DNA of 64,000 nucleotides from Macrotis lagotis (taxonomy: Eukaryota; Chordata; Mammalia; Peramelemorphia; Peramelidae): contig NC_133661.1 in assembly GCF_037893015.1 (NCBI RefSeq), positions 248,678,962 through 248,742,961 on the forward strand, written 5' to 3'. Positions 1 through 11,469 of this stretch are shown here, piece by piece. The notes beneath the pieces are model-generated. The model did not search any database. It saw nothing but the letters and a program-made list of their open reading frames with translations, and was not told the origin of the DNA. The number at the start of each line of letters is the position of its first letter. The first letter of the stretch is position 1. The translations under genes and the position numbers were made by a program.

Positions 1-1506
1 AAAATTATATTATAAAGCATCAGTCATAAAAACTGGTATCGACTAAGAAATAGAGTGGTGGACCAGTGGAATAGACTAGGTGCAATAGCAGGAAATGATT
101 ATAGTAATCTGCTGTTTGATAAACCCAAAGAGTTCAGCTATTGGGATAAAAACTCTCTCTTTGATAAAGACTGCTGGGAAAATTGGAAGTTAGTATGGAA
201 GAAACTTAGATTAGACCAACACCTCACACCCTATACCAAGATAAGAGCCAAATGGATACAGGATTTAGACTTAAAAAACAATACTATAAGCAAATTAGAA
301 GATCTAGGACTAGTTTACCTGTCAGATCTATGGAAAGGGGAGCAGTTTATGACTAAGAAAGAGATGGAGAACATCACTAAAAATAAACTAGATGATTTCA
401 ATTACATTAAATTAAAAAACTTTTGCAGAGACAAAACCACTGTAACCAATAACAAAAGAAATATAGTAAACTGGCAAACAATCTTTACAACTAATGATGC
501 TGACAAAAGACTCATTTCTAAAATACTGAGTCATATTTTAGAAAAAAAGCCATTCCCCAATTGACAAATGGTCAAAGTATATGCAAAGACAATTTACAGA
601 GGAGGAGGAGGTCAAAGCAATCCATAATCACATGAAAAATTGCTCTAAATCATTACTTATTAGAGAAATGCAAATTAAAGCTTCTCTGAGGTACCACCTC
701 ACTCCTCTCAGACTGGCCAATATGACCAGAAAGGATAATGATCATTGTTGGGAGGGTTGTGGGAAATCTGGGACACTATTACATTGTTGGTAGAGCTGTG
801 AACGCATCCAATCTTTCTGTAGAGAAATTTGCAACTATGCCCAAAGGCAACAAAAATGTGCATACCCTTTGATCCAGCAATACTGGTATAGGGTGAAAAC
901 GTCACTTGCACAAAAATATTCATAGCAGCCCTGTTTGTGGTAGCAAAGAATTGGAAATCAAGTAAAGGTCCTTCAGTTGGGGAATGACTTAGCAAACTGT
1001 GGTATATCTATGTCATGGAACACTATTGTTCTTATTAGAAACCAGGAGGGACGGGAATTCAAGGAAGCCTGGGGGGATTTACATGAACTAATGCTGAGTG
1101 AGATGAGCAGAACCAGAAAAACACTGTACATCCTAACAGCAACATGATCAACCTTGATGGACTCGCTCATTCCATCAGTGCAACAATCAGGGACAATTTG
1201 GGGCTATCTGTAATGGAGACCATCTGTATTCAGAGAAAGAACTGTGGGGTTTGAACAAAGACCAAGGACTATTACCTTAAATTTAGAAAAAAAAACTGAT
1301 AACTTATTATCTGATCTTGCTGTCTCTTATACTTTATGTTTCTTCCTTAAGGATATGATTTCTCTCTTATCTCACTCAATTTGGATTAATGTATACCATC
1401 GAAACAATGTAAAGACTGACCAATTGTCTTCTGTGGGAAGTAGGGGGAGGGAAGTAAGATTAGGGGAAAATTGTAAAACTCAAAATAAATAAAATCTTTA
1501 ATAAAG
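1..1506 (+). mobile_element. LINE-1, 3' end of ORF2 plus 3' UTR, entering from the left edge
   Basis: The 3' part of an L1 element lies in sense orientation and is cut by the window edge. A 169-codon stretch at 55-564 and shorter stretches at 581-793 and beyond correspond to the C-terminal part of L1 ORF2 (reading VDQWNRLG near its start). The same wording recurs at 27.4 kb and, split by a retrocopy, at 58.1/60.8 kb. The frame shifts after 564 and has several stops, so no functional protein is left. The typical tail follows: 'gctgagtgagatgagcagaa', a G-rich block near 1434-1455, then an A-rich end near 1490-1506. Confidence 0.9.
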
Positions 1507-2029
1507 AAGAAAAAAGTATGAAGTACAACAACAACTCTATATAAACTTTAATAAAATATCCCTCTCCTGTTCACCTTGGTTTTATCTTCTTTTTTTTTAA
1601 ACTGTTGCAAACTTCTTACCTTTGGTTACTCATGAGAGAATGGGAGTAAAAAATAGGACACTAGGTATTTTTACCCCTTGCAGGGTGCAGGGGTGAAACA
1701 GGTGTCTGAATGCAGCTGGTGGCGGGGTGGGGGTGGGGGGCTTATCTAGCTAAAAATCTCACTGGCTAGGTGCCTTGGAAGTATTAGTGAAATAAAGGCA
1801 GTAATTGTGGTGGACCAATCCAAGATATGAATCCCAAAGGAAATTGCTTTTTCAGTGAGTAAATTCAGAAATTTAAGAAAAGGGTAAGACATATGTCCAT
1901 AACAGTCAAACCTACTTAGCAATAATCAGCTAGGATCATAGAAACTTACAAAATCGGAAATCTGAGACCAAATTGAGATTTTAAAAGGAGATACTCTAAG
2001 ATTAATGATAAAAAATTCACCATATATGT
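1507..2029. other. Interval without a recognised element
   Basis: No ORF, RNA gene or repeat family is recognised here. The only local oddity is a G-rich run near 1720-1740 (gtggcggggtgggggtgggg). Confidence 0.4.
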
Positions 2030-2290
2030 CAAAATATTTATAGCAATATTTTATAGTAGTAAAGAATTAGAACCAAAATATAGACTTGTATAGAAACAAG
2101 GAATAGAATGGAAATAAATCCATGTACATGGATTAAAGAATGGGAAATGATGTAGTATATTAATGTAATATATATTATTGTCCTATGTAATATATGTGAT
2201 GAACATAGAGAATCTGTGTGAATTGATGCAAAAATAAGTGAGCAGAACAGAAAACAATATGGATATTACAGTATGTATTTTATTACAGTA
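2030..2290 (+). mobile_element. Old, degraded LINE-1 3' tail
   Basis: The sequence follows the L1 3'-end wording in order but with many changes: a 'caaaatatttatagcaat' block, a 'gtagtaaagaattagaa' block, 'gaatgggaaatgatgtag', then 'gtgagcagaacagaaaacaa'. It is much more diverged than the L1 tails at 1 kb and 28 kb, so it is an older insertion. Confidence 0.6.
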
Positions 2291-2412
2291 TGTATTTTAT
2301 TACAATAGTTATTAAATATGATTATTAAAATTGAAAGAAACAAATCTTTGATGCTGAGTTCTCCAAAATTATAATGATGAAGCTTGATCCTGAAAAAAAA
2401 GATGTGATCTCT

Positions 2413-2575
2413 GGGGCAGCTAGATGGCACAATGGATAGAGCACCGGCCCTGGAGTCAGGAGTACCTGAGTTCAAATCCGGCCTCAGACACTTAATAATT
2501 ACTTAGCTGTGTGGCCTTGGGCAAGCCACTTAACCCTATTGCCTTGCAAAAACCTAAAAAGAAAAAAAGAAAAAA
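2413..2575 (+). mobile_element. Marsupial tRNA-derived SINE (WSINE1-like)
   Basis: Full-length copy. The tRNA-like head (ggggcagctagatggcacaa) is followed by the box B-like 'gagttcaaatcc', the conserved block 'tgtggccttgggcaagccac', and 'gccttgcaaaaacctaaaaa' with an A-rich tail. Confidence 0.93.
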
Positions 2576-3099
2576 GAGATATGAAAAGATCCTTTTGTCT
2601 TTTCAGAGATGGGGGACTATGGGTAAATAACATCACATTTCTTTCTCTGTGATGGTTAGTTGTGCTGAACTATTTTCCCCCCTCTTTTTTTTATATTCTT
2701 GTTTTTAGATAATTCTTTGGAAGGGGAAGAGGAAACAATACAATGGGAAATGTAGGTGATGGAAAAACAAAAGAAGACAATAATTATGTTTTTAAATATT
2801 ATTGAAAAGAGATACTACAGGCATATTCAAAGAAGGTCAGAAGGAAGACAAGTTCAAGAGTTTACACAATTTGTTACTCTAAATAGAGAACCCAGCCATT
2901 TTTTGTGGATATGTCTGACTAATCATAAATTTCTTTGTTTTTTTAATGAGTGATAACTGAATGACTTGTACAAATATTACCTCATCTCATGAATAGGAAG
3001 TAATAGTTCCATCAAAATAACAGAAATCCTCTCACCAGAAGTCTGTTATTGAAATGCATATCTTATTTTGTGAAAGAATTTTTCTTAGACCTCTCATGG
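2576..3099. other. Interval without a recognised element
   Basis: AT-rich sequence with no recognised family. A 65-codon open stretch at 2756-2953 resembles nothing I know and has no supporting signal. Confidence 0.4.
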
Positions 3100-4080
3100 A
3101 ACAAAATCTCAAAGTCACAACAGACTTCAAAAGTCATCTACTCCAACACATCCAACATCTAGTTCCATATCCATAAAATACAACATCCTGCTGTCATCTA
3201 AGTTTGATTATCTCCCATGATGAGCAACTCAACTACCTCTCATAACAGCATATTCTATTTTTATACTCATCTAATTGTTGGGATATTTGATGTTGTTGCT
3301 GTTACTGTTTTCTCCAGTCTGTCTCCCACCTTTTGCTTCTAGTTCCAACCTCTCAGTCTAAAAATAACCAAATCTAACCCCTCATCCATTTACCAATTAT
3401 ACAAATACTTGAAGATAGTAATGAATTTCCTTAGTAAAGTCCTTATATGCCTACTGATACATCTCAGAAGCTAAGATTCTCAAAATTGGAAACTGTATTC
3501 CAGCAGTAACCCTATCCAGGCTCATTGAAACTCAAACTGATGTAACCCTTTCAGAATCTTAAATTTTTTTATTTCAGCATCCACTCAATTCTTTCCATTG
3601 GTCCTCATATTCCTTAGAAACTCACTTTCTCTAAGTCCTTTACCTTACTTTTTGCCTATCCCCTGAATGTGTTCTAGTTTATTAAAGTCCTTTCTAAAAT
3701 GTGGTACTCAGAACCAAACACAATATTCCAAATGTGACCATTTATTGTTTATAAGATGAAAAATATCACCTTCATTCTGGACACTATGACTTTTAAAATT
3801 GTGTTCACTTTTTTTGGCTATCAAGTTACTCTGTTGATTAATTTAATCTTGCTATAGATTTACAATTAAAAAGAGAAGAGCCCAGAAACACTCTAGTATA
3901 GACTTTCCTTCACGATGCTTTCATCAGAATCCAACAACTACTAAATAGTTCTGGATCTACCTAATTGTACTATTAAATAGCCCACATTTTTGCAACTCAT
4001 CCAAAAGAGAGAATTTTTTGTCAAATGCTTTGCTAGGATTCTTCAGATCTACAAGACTAGTAACCCTTTCAAAGAAAGAA
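3100..4080 (-). mobile_element. Ancient CR1/L3-type LINE remnant
   Basis: Read on the minus strand, 4055-4020 gives VDLKNPSKAFDK, a degraded reverse-transcriptase motif A of the CR1 clade (usual form DFSKAFD). Near 3755-3715 the minus strand gives SHLEYCVWF followed by a stop and VPHF, matching the CR1 C-terminal 'RPHLEYC' block. The spacing between the two is shorter than in an intact CR1, so an internal deletion is likely. The lower-coordinate half is assigned by continuity only. Confidence 0.7.
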
Positions 4081-4086
4081 ATAGTT

Positions 4087-4250
4087 GGGGGGGCAGCAGC
4101 TAGGTGACACAGTGGATAGAGCACTGGCCTTAGAGTCAGGAGGGCCTGAGTTCAAATTTGACCTCAGACACAATAATTATCTAGCTTTATGGTCTTGGGC
4201 AAGCCACTTAATCCCATTGCCTTGCAAAAAAAGAAACCCTAAAAAAAAAA
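4087..4250 (+). mobile_element. Marsupial tRNA-derived SINE
   Basis: Same family as the copy at 2.4 kb, with more substitutions (gttcaaatttgacc in box B, ctttatggtcttgggcaagc). It ends in an A-rich tail and sits directly beyond the CR1/L3 relic. Confidence 0.88.
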
Positions 4251-4359
4251 GGAAATCTTTTAGCTACAACCTATTGCTGATAAAGCCAAGCTTCCCTTTT
4301 TAAAAACTGTATCACTGCTTCCTTTTATTAAAAAAAAATACATGAACATGTACATATAT

Positions 4360-6870
4360 AAATGTATATGTATTTTATTGATAATTTATTTTTCCAAATA
4401 CAAGTTATGAAAGTTTTTCAACATTCATTCATATGCATATGTTTATTTTTAACTAACAAAATTTCTTTCCACCCTCCCTTCCTAACCCCCTTCCCTCAGT
4501 CTCAAACAGTCAGGTTAATATTGTTCATATACATTTGTGTTAGATGTTGTTTAGAGATTAATTCTTTTCAGTATGAGGAATTAGGATTAAGGGAAAGAAA
4601 GACACAAGAGATATTTTTTTAAAAAGTGAATATATATAAAAAGTGAATATAAAAAATTAAAAAATTTTAAAAAAGAAAAAAAGTGAATATAGTGATCCTC
4701 AGAATCTGAAGGGTTTTTTTGTTTTGTTTTGTTTTGTTTTATTCTGTTCTTCTTCCTCTGTATAGGGATAGCATTGTCATAGCTGGTCTAATAGGGTTCC
4801 CTAGCTCTCTGAACTACAGAGGAGCTGTATCCTTCAAAGTTGATCATCTCACAATGTTATTATTCATGTGTACAGTGTTCTTTTGGTTCTGCTCCCTTCG
4901 CTTAGCATCAGATCCTGTAATTCATTCCATACTTCTCTAGAGTTCAACCATTTATGGTTTTTTATAGAACAATAGTATTCCATAATATTAATATACCATA
5001 ACTTGTTTAACCATTCCCCAATTGATGGGTACCCCCTCAATTTCCAATTCTTTGCCACTACAAAAATAGCTGCTATGAATATTTTGGAATATGTGAGACT
5101 TTTCCCATTTTTTTATGATTTCTTTTGGATTTAGACCCAGAATTAGAATTTCTGGGTCAAAGGGTATGAACAGTTTTATTACTCTTTGGGCATTGTTCCA
5201 TATTGCTCTCCAGAATGGTTGGATCTCTTTACAACTCCACCGGCAATGCATCAATGTCCCAGTCTTTCCACAACTTCTCCAACATTGATCTTTTCCCTTT
5301 TTTTGCCATCTCAGTTAATCTTACAGGTGTGAGGTGATATCTCATAGTTGTTTTAATTTGCATTTCTCTAATCAATTTGGGGCATTTTTTCATATGATTA
5401 TATATAGCTTTAATTTCTTCATTTGAAAACTGTCTATTCACATCCTTTGACCATTTATCAATTAGGGAATGATATAACCTCGTAACTTTGATGCAATTCT
5501 CTATATTATGATTTTAGAAATGAGATTTTTATCAGAACTATTAGTTGTGAAGATTGTTTCCTGGTTTTCTGCTTTCCTTCTAATTTTGGCAGCATTGATT
5601 TTATTAGTGTGAAAACATTTTAATTTAATAGAGTCAAATTCATCCATTTGCTCTTTATATGTACTCTATTTCTTGTTGGTCATAAATTTGTCCCTTTTCT
5701 ATAGATTTTGGTCTACTAATTTATCTATGGTGTTGCTCTTTATGTCTAAATCTTGTACCTATTTTGACCTTATTTTAGTAGAGGGTATGAGAAACTAATG
5801 CCTTTGGGTTTGACAAAGAGTAGATTATTCTAGTCATTTACTAACATATTATTTTCTTCAGTATTTTTTGTGTTTCTTTCATCAAACTGCTGATTTGGTT
5901 TTCATGATTTCTCTGCATCACTCTCATTTCTCCTCCCAGTTTTTCCTCTACCTCCCTTAATTGCTTATCAAAGGCTTTTGAACCTATCCTAATCCACTGA
6001 TCCATTACTCTATTTCTTAACTAGTACCAGGCAAGTTTTGATGACTGCTGCTTTATAGTATAGTTTTAGATCTTGTAGAGCTAGGCCACCTTCCTTTACA
6101 TTTTTTTCCTTCAGTTCTCTTGCTATTCTTGACCTTTTTTGTTGTTCCTGATGAATTTTATTGCTTTTTTTTCCCCCTAGCTTGGTAAAATAATTATTTG
6201 GTAGTTTAATTGGTATGGCACTGAATAAATAATTTAATTTGGGTAGAACTGTCATTTTTATTATATTAGCTTGATCTAATCATGAGCAATTGACAGTTTT
6301 CTAATTATTTGGATCATACTGTATTTGAATGAGAAGTACTTTGTAACTGCGTTCATACAGTCTGGGTGTGTCTTGGGAGGTAGATTCCCAAGTATTTAAT
6401 GTTGTCTACAGTTATTTTAAATGGAGTTTCTCTTTCTCTTGCTTTTGGGCTTTCTTGTCCATTTATAGAAATGTTGTTCATTTATGTGGGTTTATTTTTA
6501 TATTCTGCTGCTTTGCTGAATTTGCTAATTGTTTCAAGGAGTTTTTAAGATGATTTTCTTGAATTCTCTAAGTATATCATCATATCCTCTGCAAACAGCG
6601 AAAGCTTTGCTTCCTCATTGCCAATTCTGATTCCTTCAATTTATTTTTCTTCTCTTACTGCTAATTTCTAATACTTTATTGAATAGTAATAGTGATAATG
6701 GGCATACTTGTTTCACCCCTGATTGTATTGGAAATGCTCTGAGTTTAACCCTATTACACACAATATTTGTTAATGGTTTTAGATAGATACCACTATTTAT
6801 TTTCGGGAAAATTCCATTTATTCCTAAACTTTCTAGTGTTTTAATAGGAATGGATGTTGTATTTTATCAA
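4360..6870 (-). mobile_element. LINE-1, 3' half (RT downstream part, ORF2 C-terminus, 3' UTR)
   Basis: Antisense L1. On the minus strand, conceptual fragments at 6255-6010 (LPKLNYLFSAIPIKLP), 5441-5229 (NEEIKAIYNHMKKCPK), 5254-4988 and 5058-4864 (SIGEWLNKLWY) run in L1 order, separated by frameshifts and stops. The 3' UTR occupies about 4360-4620 and the truncated 5' side ends near 6870 inside the RT domain. There is no coding capacity. Confidence 0.85.
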
Positions 6871-6879
6871 CATATACAT

Positions 6880-7009
6880 TTTTAATATACAAAAATCCAC
6901 CTTTCCCATCCACCCAAACAATTCACTTTCTCCCTCTCCAATGAGAATGTAAGAAGAAACAAGACTAATGTTACAACCAAATATAGCAAAGCAAATGAAC
7001 TTCCAAATT

Positions 7010-7053
<44 letters not shown>

Positions 7054-7560
7054 TATATATGTCTCATTTTGTGCTATGTGTTCTCCATGTCTTTCTCAGG
7101 AGATAGGCAGCATGTTTCTTCTTGAGTCCTCTAGAACTATGATCAGTGATTATACTGATCAGAATTACTAATTCTAAGTTTTTGGTTCTACCATATTTCT
7201 GTCACTGTATTAATTGTTCTCCTGGTTCTATTCATTTCACTCTGTATCAGTTCATATATATCTTCCAAGATTTCTCTGAAACCTATTCCATCATTTCTCA
7301 CAGCACAATAGCTTAATAGCTTTCCATCATATTTATATATATATATCATAATTTATTCAATGATTTGTCATAACAAAAAGAGCCATTAATGTTTTTCACA
7401 GATTTAGAATTTTTCTTAATATTAATCTGATTTTACCTTCCAAGTTATTGCCCTTCTGTTCTCTCACTTTTCTATTGAGATGTATTTCTGTACCCAACTG
7501 TATTCTCTTTATTTGAGCAGTTCAGAAGAGATTGAGGTTCAAGTATTAGCCACTATCCCC
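6880..7560 (-). mobile_element. Older LINE-1 3'-end fragment
   Basis: On the plus strand this shows the antisense L1 tail wording ('gtatcagttcatatatatct', then 'tttctcacagcacaatagct', then 'ttattcaatgatttgtcat'). It lies head-to-tail with the preceding antisense L1 and includes a TA microsatellite. The assignment rests on wording alone. Confidence 0.5.
7011..7048. repeat. (TA)n microsatellite
   Basis: Uninterrupted alternating TA of about 36 bases, continuing imperfectly into 'gcacatatatatg'. Any apparent reading frame across it (runs of I and Y) is an artefact. Confidence 0.95.
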
Positions 7561-7611
7561 CCATCCCTTTCTACTTATTTATATACATGTTTATTTGAGC
7601 ATCCTAATTAT

Positions 7612-7765
7612 GTTTTTTTTTAGGTTTTTGCAAGGCAATGGGGTTAAGTGGCTTGCCCAAGGCCACACAGCTAGGTAATTATTAAGTGTCTGAGGCCGGA
7701 TTTGAACTCAGGTACTCCTGACTCCAGGGTCGGTGCTCTTTCCACTGCACCACCTAGCCACCCCT
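7612..7765 (-). mobile_element. Marsupial tRNA-derived SINE with TSD
   Basis: Antisense copy: poly(T), then 'aggtttttgcaaggcaatgg', ending 'cacctagccacccc'. It is flanked by a 15-bp target-site duplication, gagcatcctaattat at 7597-7611 and gagtatcctaattat at 7766-7780 (one mismatch). Confidence 0.95.
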
Positions 7766-7854
7766 GAGTATCCTAATTATACTAGATAATTTTACCTTTC
7801 CTTTCTCCTCCTATAAGCATATTCTTCTTTCTCCCTTTTTTCTTCTTTTTTTAA

Positions 7855-8028
7855 GTTTTTTTTTTCTGCAAGGCAGCGGGGTTAAGTGGCTTGCCCAAGG
7901 CCACACAGCTAATTATTAGATTATAATTATTATAATTAGGTAATTATTAAGTGTCTGAGGCCAGATTTGAACTCAGGTACTCCTGACTCCAGGGCCAGTA
8001 CTCTATCCACTGCGCCACCTAACCACCC
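7855..8028 (-). mobile_element. Marsupial SINE with an internal AT-rich expansion
   Basis: Antisense copy of the same family. Between the 'ccacacagct' block and 'aggtaattattaagtgtctg' it carries about 25 extra bases made of attatta/ataatta units, apparently a local duplication of the 'aattatta' motif. Flanking ctccctttttt and ctcctttttt may be its TSD. Confidence 0.88.
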
Positions 8029-8089
8029 TCCTTTTTTCATTCTTAAGATTGTTAAGACATTACAGAATCATTCCCTGACCTTCTTCCAA

Positions 8090-8226
8090 ATTAGATTCCT
8101 TTGATAATATCTAATGGTTATAAAGATCTTATCAAAAATCAATATTAACCTGTCTGTTTGTGGCTGAGGGGAGTGGGGTGGGAAGGGAGGGTGGAAGGAA
8201 ATTTTGTTAGTTAAAAATAAACATAT
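8090..8226 (+). mobile_element. LINE-1 3' UTR fragment
   Basis: The block 'gggagggtggaaggaaattt' followed by 'tgttagttaaaaataaacat' is the complement of the antisense L1 3' UTR seen near 4430-4490. It is cut at its right end by the HAL1-like element that starts at about 8227. Confidence 0.55.
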
Positions 8227-8233
8227 GGTGGAG

Positions 8234-8243
8234 CCAAGATGGC
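8234..8243 (+). promoter_or_regulatory. YY1-like motif at the HAL1 5' terminus
   Basis: CCAAGATGGC lies within the first ~15 bases of the element. YY1 recognises an AAGATGGC core, and human L1 has a YY1 site at a similar position that sets accurate transcription start. Function here is inferred from motif and position only. Confidence 0.5.
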
Positions 8244-9048
8244 TGCATGAAGGTAAGATTTCCCTGAAACTTGTTCTCCCCAAAACTCCAAAAGCCATCA
8301 AATTATGACTCTAGACAAAATTTAGAGGGGCAGAACCCACAGAAAGACTGAGTGATACAATATCCCAGCCTGAGACAACTTAGAAGTTCTAAGGGAAATA
8401 TGTGTTTCACTAGACCAGGGGTTGGATAAAAGCTGAGGCCACAGCACAGTGCAGGGCAGGGATCACCAGGAACAACTTGAAGGGGTGATGAGAGAACTCT
8501 TCTTCCCCAGAGGGTGGGAGCCTCAGAACAGCCCTGTGGTGAGAACCTACAGTGGTAATCAGGGAAGCCAGCCTGTACCTACAGAGCACAGACCAAAGAT
8601 GGCAAGGGGGTAGGGGAAGATTGCAGAAATCTCTCTGCTCTCTCTGGGGCAGGGGCAGGACTTTTCTATTTGCCCACACTCAAATCCAGGTTGCTGTTTG
8701 GGCTTCCATACTAAGGTAGCCTAGCAGGGACCCTCCTCACAGCTCCAGGGCAGAGAGGAGCACCTGTGGTCATCTACATATCAAAGTATAGGCAAGAGAG
8801 CATAAGACCTTGGAGAAATAAAGGTCCCAGTGGGGTGTCCCAAAAAAACCTCAAAGCCTTGGAAGTGCTGTAAATTAGTCTTGGGCTGAGGAAATGAGCA
8901 AACAACAGAAAAATAATATAACCATAGAAAATTATTTTGGTCCCATGGAAGATTCAGAAGATGTCAAACTCGAAGTTTCTGTATCCAAAGCCTCTAAGAG
9001 AAATAGAAAATAGGTTTAGGCTATGGACGAGCTCAAAAAAGACTTTGA

Positions 9049-9210
9049 GGGGCGGCTAGGTGGCATAGTGGATAAAGCACCGGCCTTGGAGTCAGGAGTA
9101 CCTGGGTTCAAATCCGGTCTCAGACACTTAATAATTACCTAGCTGTGTGGCCTTGGGCAAGCCACTTAACCCCATTTGCCTTGGAAAAACCTAAAAAACA
9201 AAACAAAAAC
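9049..9210 (+). mobile_element. Marsupial SINE inside HAL1 ORF1, with TSD
   Basis: Full-length copy flanked by a perfect 14-bp TSD, aaaaaagactttga, at 9035-9048 and 9211-9224. The related HAL1 at 13.23 kb shows the uninterrupted site (gagctcaaaaaagattttga). Confidence 0.96.
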
Positions 9211-9237
9211 AAAAAAGACTTTGAAAAGCAATTAAGA

Positions 9238-9397
9238 GGGGTGGCTAGGTGGCACAGTGGATAAAGCACCAGCCCCAGAGTCAGGAGTACCTGGGTTCAA
9301 ATACAGTCTCAGACACTTAATAATTACCTAGCTGTGTGGCCTTGGGCAAGCTACTTAACCCCATTTGCCTTGCAAAAAAAAAAAACCTAAAAAAAAA
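9238..9397 (+). mobile_element. Second marsupial SINE in the same HAL1 ORF1, with TSD
   Basis: Flanked by gaaaagcaattaag (from 9224) and gaaaagtaattaag (from 9398), one mismatch. It inserted only 27 bases beyond the first SINE. Box B is mutated to 'gttcaaatacag'. Confidence 0.95.
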
Positions 9398-9751
9398 GAA
9401 AAGTAATTAAGGGAGGTGGAGGAAAAATTGGGAGGAGAAATGAGAGTGATGCAGATAAATCATGAAAAACAAATCAGCAGCTTGGTGAAAGAAATTCAAA
9501 AACATACTGAAGAAAATAATATGTTAAAAACCAGTTTAGGTCTAATGGAAAAAAGCAAAACAAAAGGCAAATGAAGTGGAGAATGCCTTAAAAAGCAGAA
9601 TTAGCCAGCCAGAAAAGGAGATTTAAAAAAAAAGTTCTCTGAAGAAAATAACTCCTTCAAATGCAGAATGGAACTAAAGTAAGTTGATGACTTTGCAAGA
9701 AATCAGGAAGAAATAAACTCTTCCAAAAAAAGCCAAAAACTAGAAGAAAAT

Positions 9752-10108
9752 GTGAAATATCTCATTGTAAAAACAACAGACCTTGAAAACAGATCCAGAA
9801 GAAATAATTTAAAAATTATTGGGCTACCTGAAAGTCATGACCAGGAAAAAAACCTAGACTTCATTTGTCAAGAAATAATACAGCAAAACTGCCCTGAGAT
9901 CCTAGAAGCAGAGGGTAAAATAGAAATTGAGGGAATTCACTGCTCACCTCCTGAAAGAGATCCCAAAAGAAAAATTTCCAGGAAGATTATAGGCAAATTC
10001 CCAAACTCAGAAAATGCTAAAAGCTGCCAGAAACAAGGAATTCAACTACCGAGGCTCCATAATCAGGATTACACAGGATCTGGCAGCATCTACATTAAGG
10101 GCTCGTAG
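9752..10108 (+). pseudogene. L1/HAL1 ORF1 fragment (RRM and C-terminal domain)
   Basis: A 118-codon open stretch corresponding to the L1 ORF1 RNA-binding protein. It begins in the end of the coiled coil (TTDLENRSRRNN), continues through the RRM strand LKIIGLPES, and reaches the C-terminal domain (PPERDPKRKISRKIIGKF). The last ~30 residues depart from family wording, consistent with a frameshift. ORF1p binds element RNA as a trimer; this copy lacks most of the coiled coil in frame. Confidence 0.75.
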
Positions 10109-11145
10109 GAATTGGAATATGATATTCTGGAAAGCAAAAAGATTTTGGTTTACAATGGAGAATTAACTACCCAGCAAAACTCAACATCCTCTTTCAGGGG
10201 AAAAGATGAACTTTCAATGAAACAGGGGACTTTTAAACTTTCCTATTGAAACAACCAGAGCTGAACAGAAAGTTTGATCTCCAATTGCAGGACTCTAGTG
10301 AACCATAAAGGGAGTGGAAGAAAAGGACTAACTATGAGGAACTCAATGATATTGATCTGTTTGTATTCCTGCATGGGAAGAAGATATTGATAACTTATAT
10401 GAACTTTCTCATTTATAAGAACAGTTAGAAGGAGCATATATAGACAGAGCACAGGAAAGAGTTGAATATAATGGTATAATACAGTAAAAAAAAGATGGAG
10501 TCAATGGGTGATAAAAGAAAGTACTGGGAGGAAGAGAAAGCAGAAGAAGAGGGCTAAGATATGTCACATAAGAGTCAAGAAAAAGCTTTTTCAATGGAGT
10601 GGAAAGGGGGATGGCAAGGGGGAATGAGTGAACTTTCATTCTCATCAGAAATGGCTCAGAGAGGAAATAACATACACACTTAATAGGATATAGAAATCTA
10701 TCTTACCCTAGAGAAAAATGAGAAGAAAGGTATGGGATAAGAGGGAATAGGGGGAAGGAAGTGGGGAATAGGTGATAGAAAAGAGGTAAGATTGTGGGAG
10801 AGGGTACTCAGATACAACAAAAGGAGAGAGAGAGAACAGAATAAATGAGAATGGGGAGGAAGAGGAGGGAGGGAAATACAGCTTGTAATAGCAACTGTGG
10901 GAGAAATTATTGAAGTAACTTCTCTGGTGGACTTATTATAAAGCAGGCAACTCACCCCAGAGACAGAGCCATTTGAATGTGAATAGAGACTGAAGTACAT
11001 TTTTTCTATCTCACTGTTCTTGATATTTCTCATCATCTTGAGTGGGAGGGGGGGTTTATATTAACTCTCATAACAAGATTTTAAAAAAACTTTAAGAAAT
11101 AAGGTAAAAATAATAAAAATAAAAAATAAAGGGGGAATAGAATAA

Positions 11146-11460
11146 TGGCCCAAGAGGATCATAGGCCATAAACAAAGTTTTTTTTAAAATGAGGAAGATG
11201 AGCAGTTTGTTTGCTACTGTGAAGCAATCCCAAGAAAGGAAAAGACTGAATTTTTTTAAAAAGAAGGTGATTATGACTTTTTAAAAGAAAGTGATAACCA
11301 TTGGGAATAATGTCTCTACCAATGCTATTAATCAATAGTGCATTCCCCACCTCACTTTCTATCTCTTGTTTTTGATTCAATCAAATTCTGTGGTTGCCCT
11401 ATGGATCAACTCTCATAAAGATCTGAATTGCAAGATTATATATAGGTAATACAAACATAC
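11146..11460. other. Interval without a recognised element
   Basis: AT-rich, no recognised repeat or gene. It lies between the A-rich end of the first HAL1 and an old L1 fragment. Confidence 0.4.
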
Positions 11461-11469
11461 AGATCAAGA

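Larger units (their letters stand above)
8227..11145 (+). mobile_element. HAL1-like element (half LINE-1: 5' UTR and ORF1, no ORF2)
   Basis: It starts with 'tggagccaagatggctgcat', the same 5' terminus as the element at 12.4 kb. An L1 ORF1-like region follows: a coiled-coil stretch (about 9400-9750, broken), then RRM and C-terminal sequence at 9752-10108 containing the RNP-like NNLKIIGLPES. After ORF1 the sequence passes straight into a purine-rich 3' region (10100-11050) and an A-rich end near 11100-11145, with no endonuclease or reverse transcriptase. Such ORF1-only L1 derivatives are known as HAL1. Two SINEs sit inside it. The ORF is interrupted and not functional. Confidence 0.8.

Noticed and set aside
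2413..2500. Possible functional tRNA gene within SINE heads
   Set aside because: The head is only tRNA-like: the box B-like motif is present but an intact cloverleaf is not, and the sequence continues into the SINE body.
4085..4303. Frames across SINEs on either strand (also 2266-2475, 16175-16480, 34607-34891, 46106-46309, 54619-54849), often reading MNSGTPDSRA or MNPGTPDSKA
   Set aside because: The recurring peptide is antisense translation of the same SINE family, not a protein family.
6968..7171. Frame rich in Ile-Tyr
   Set aside because: Translation of a (TA)n microsatellite.
10409..11036. Pro/Leu/Ser-rich minus-strand frames
   Set aside because: Complement of the purine-rich HAL1 3' region; low complexity.
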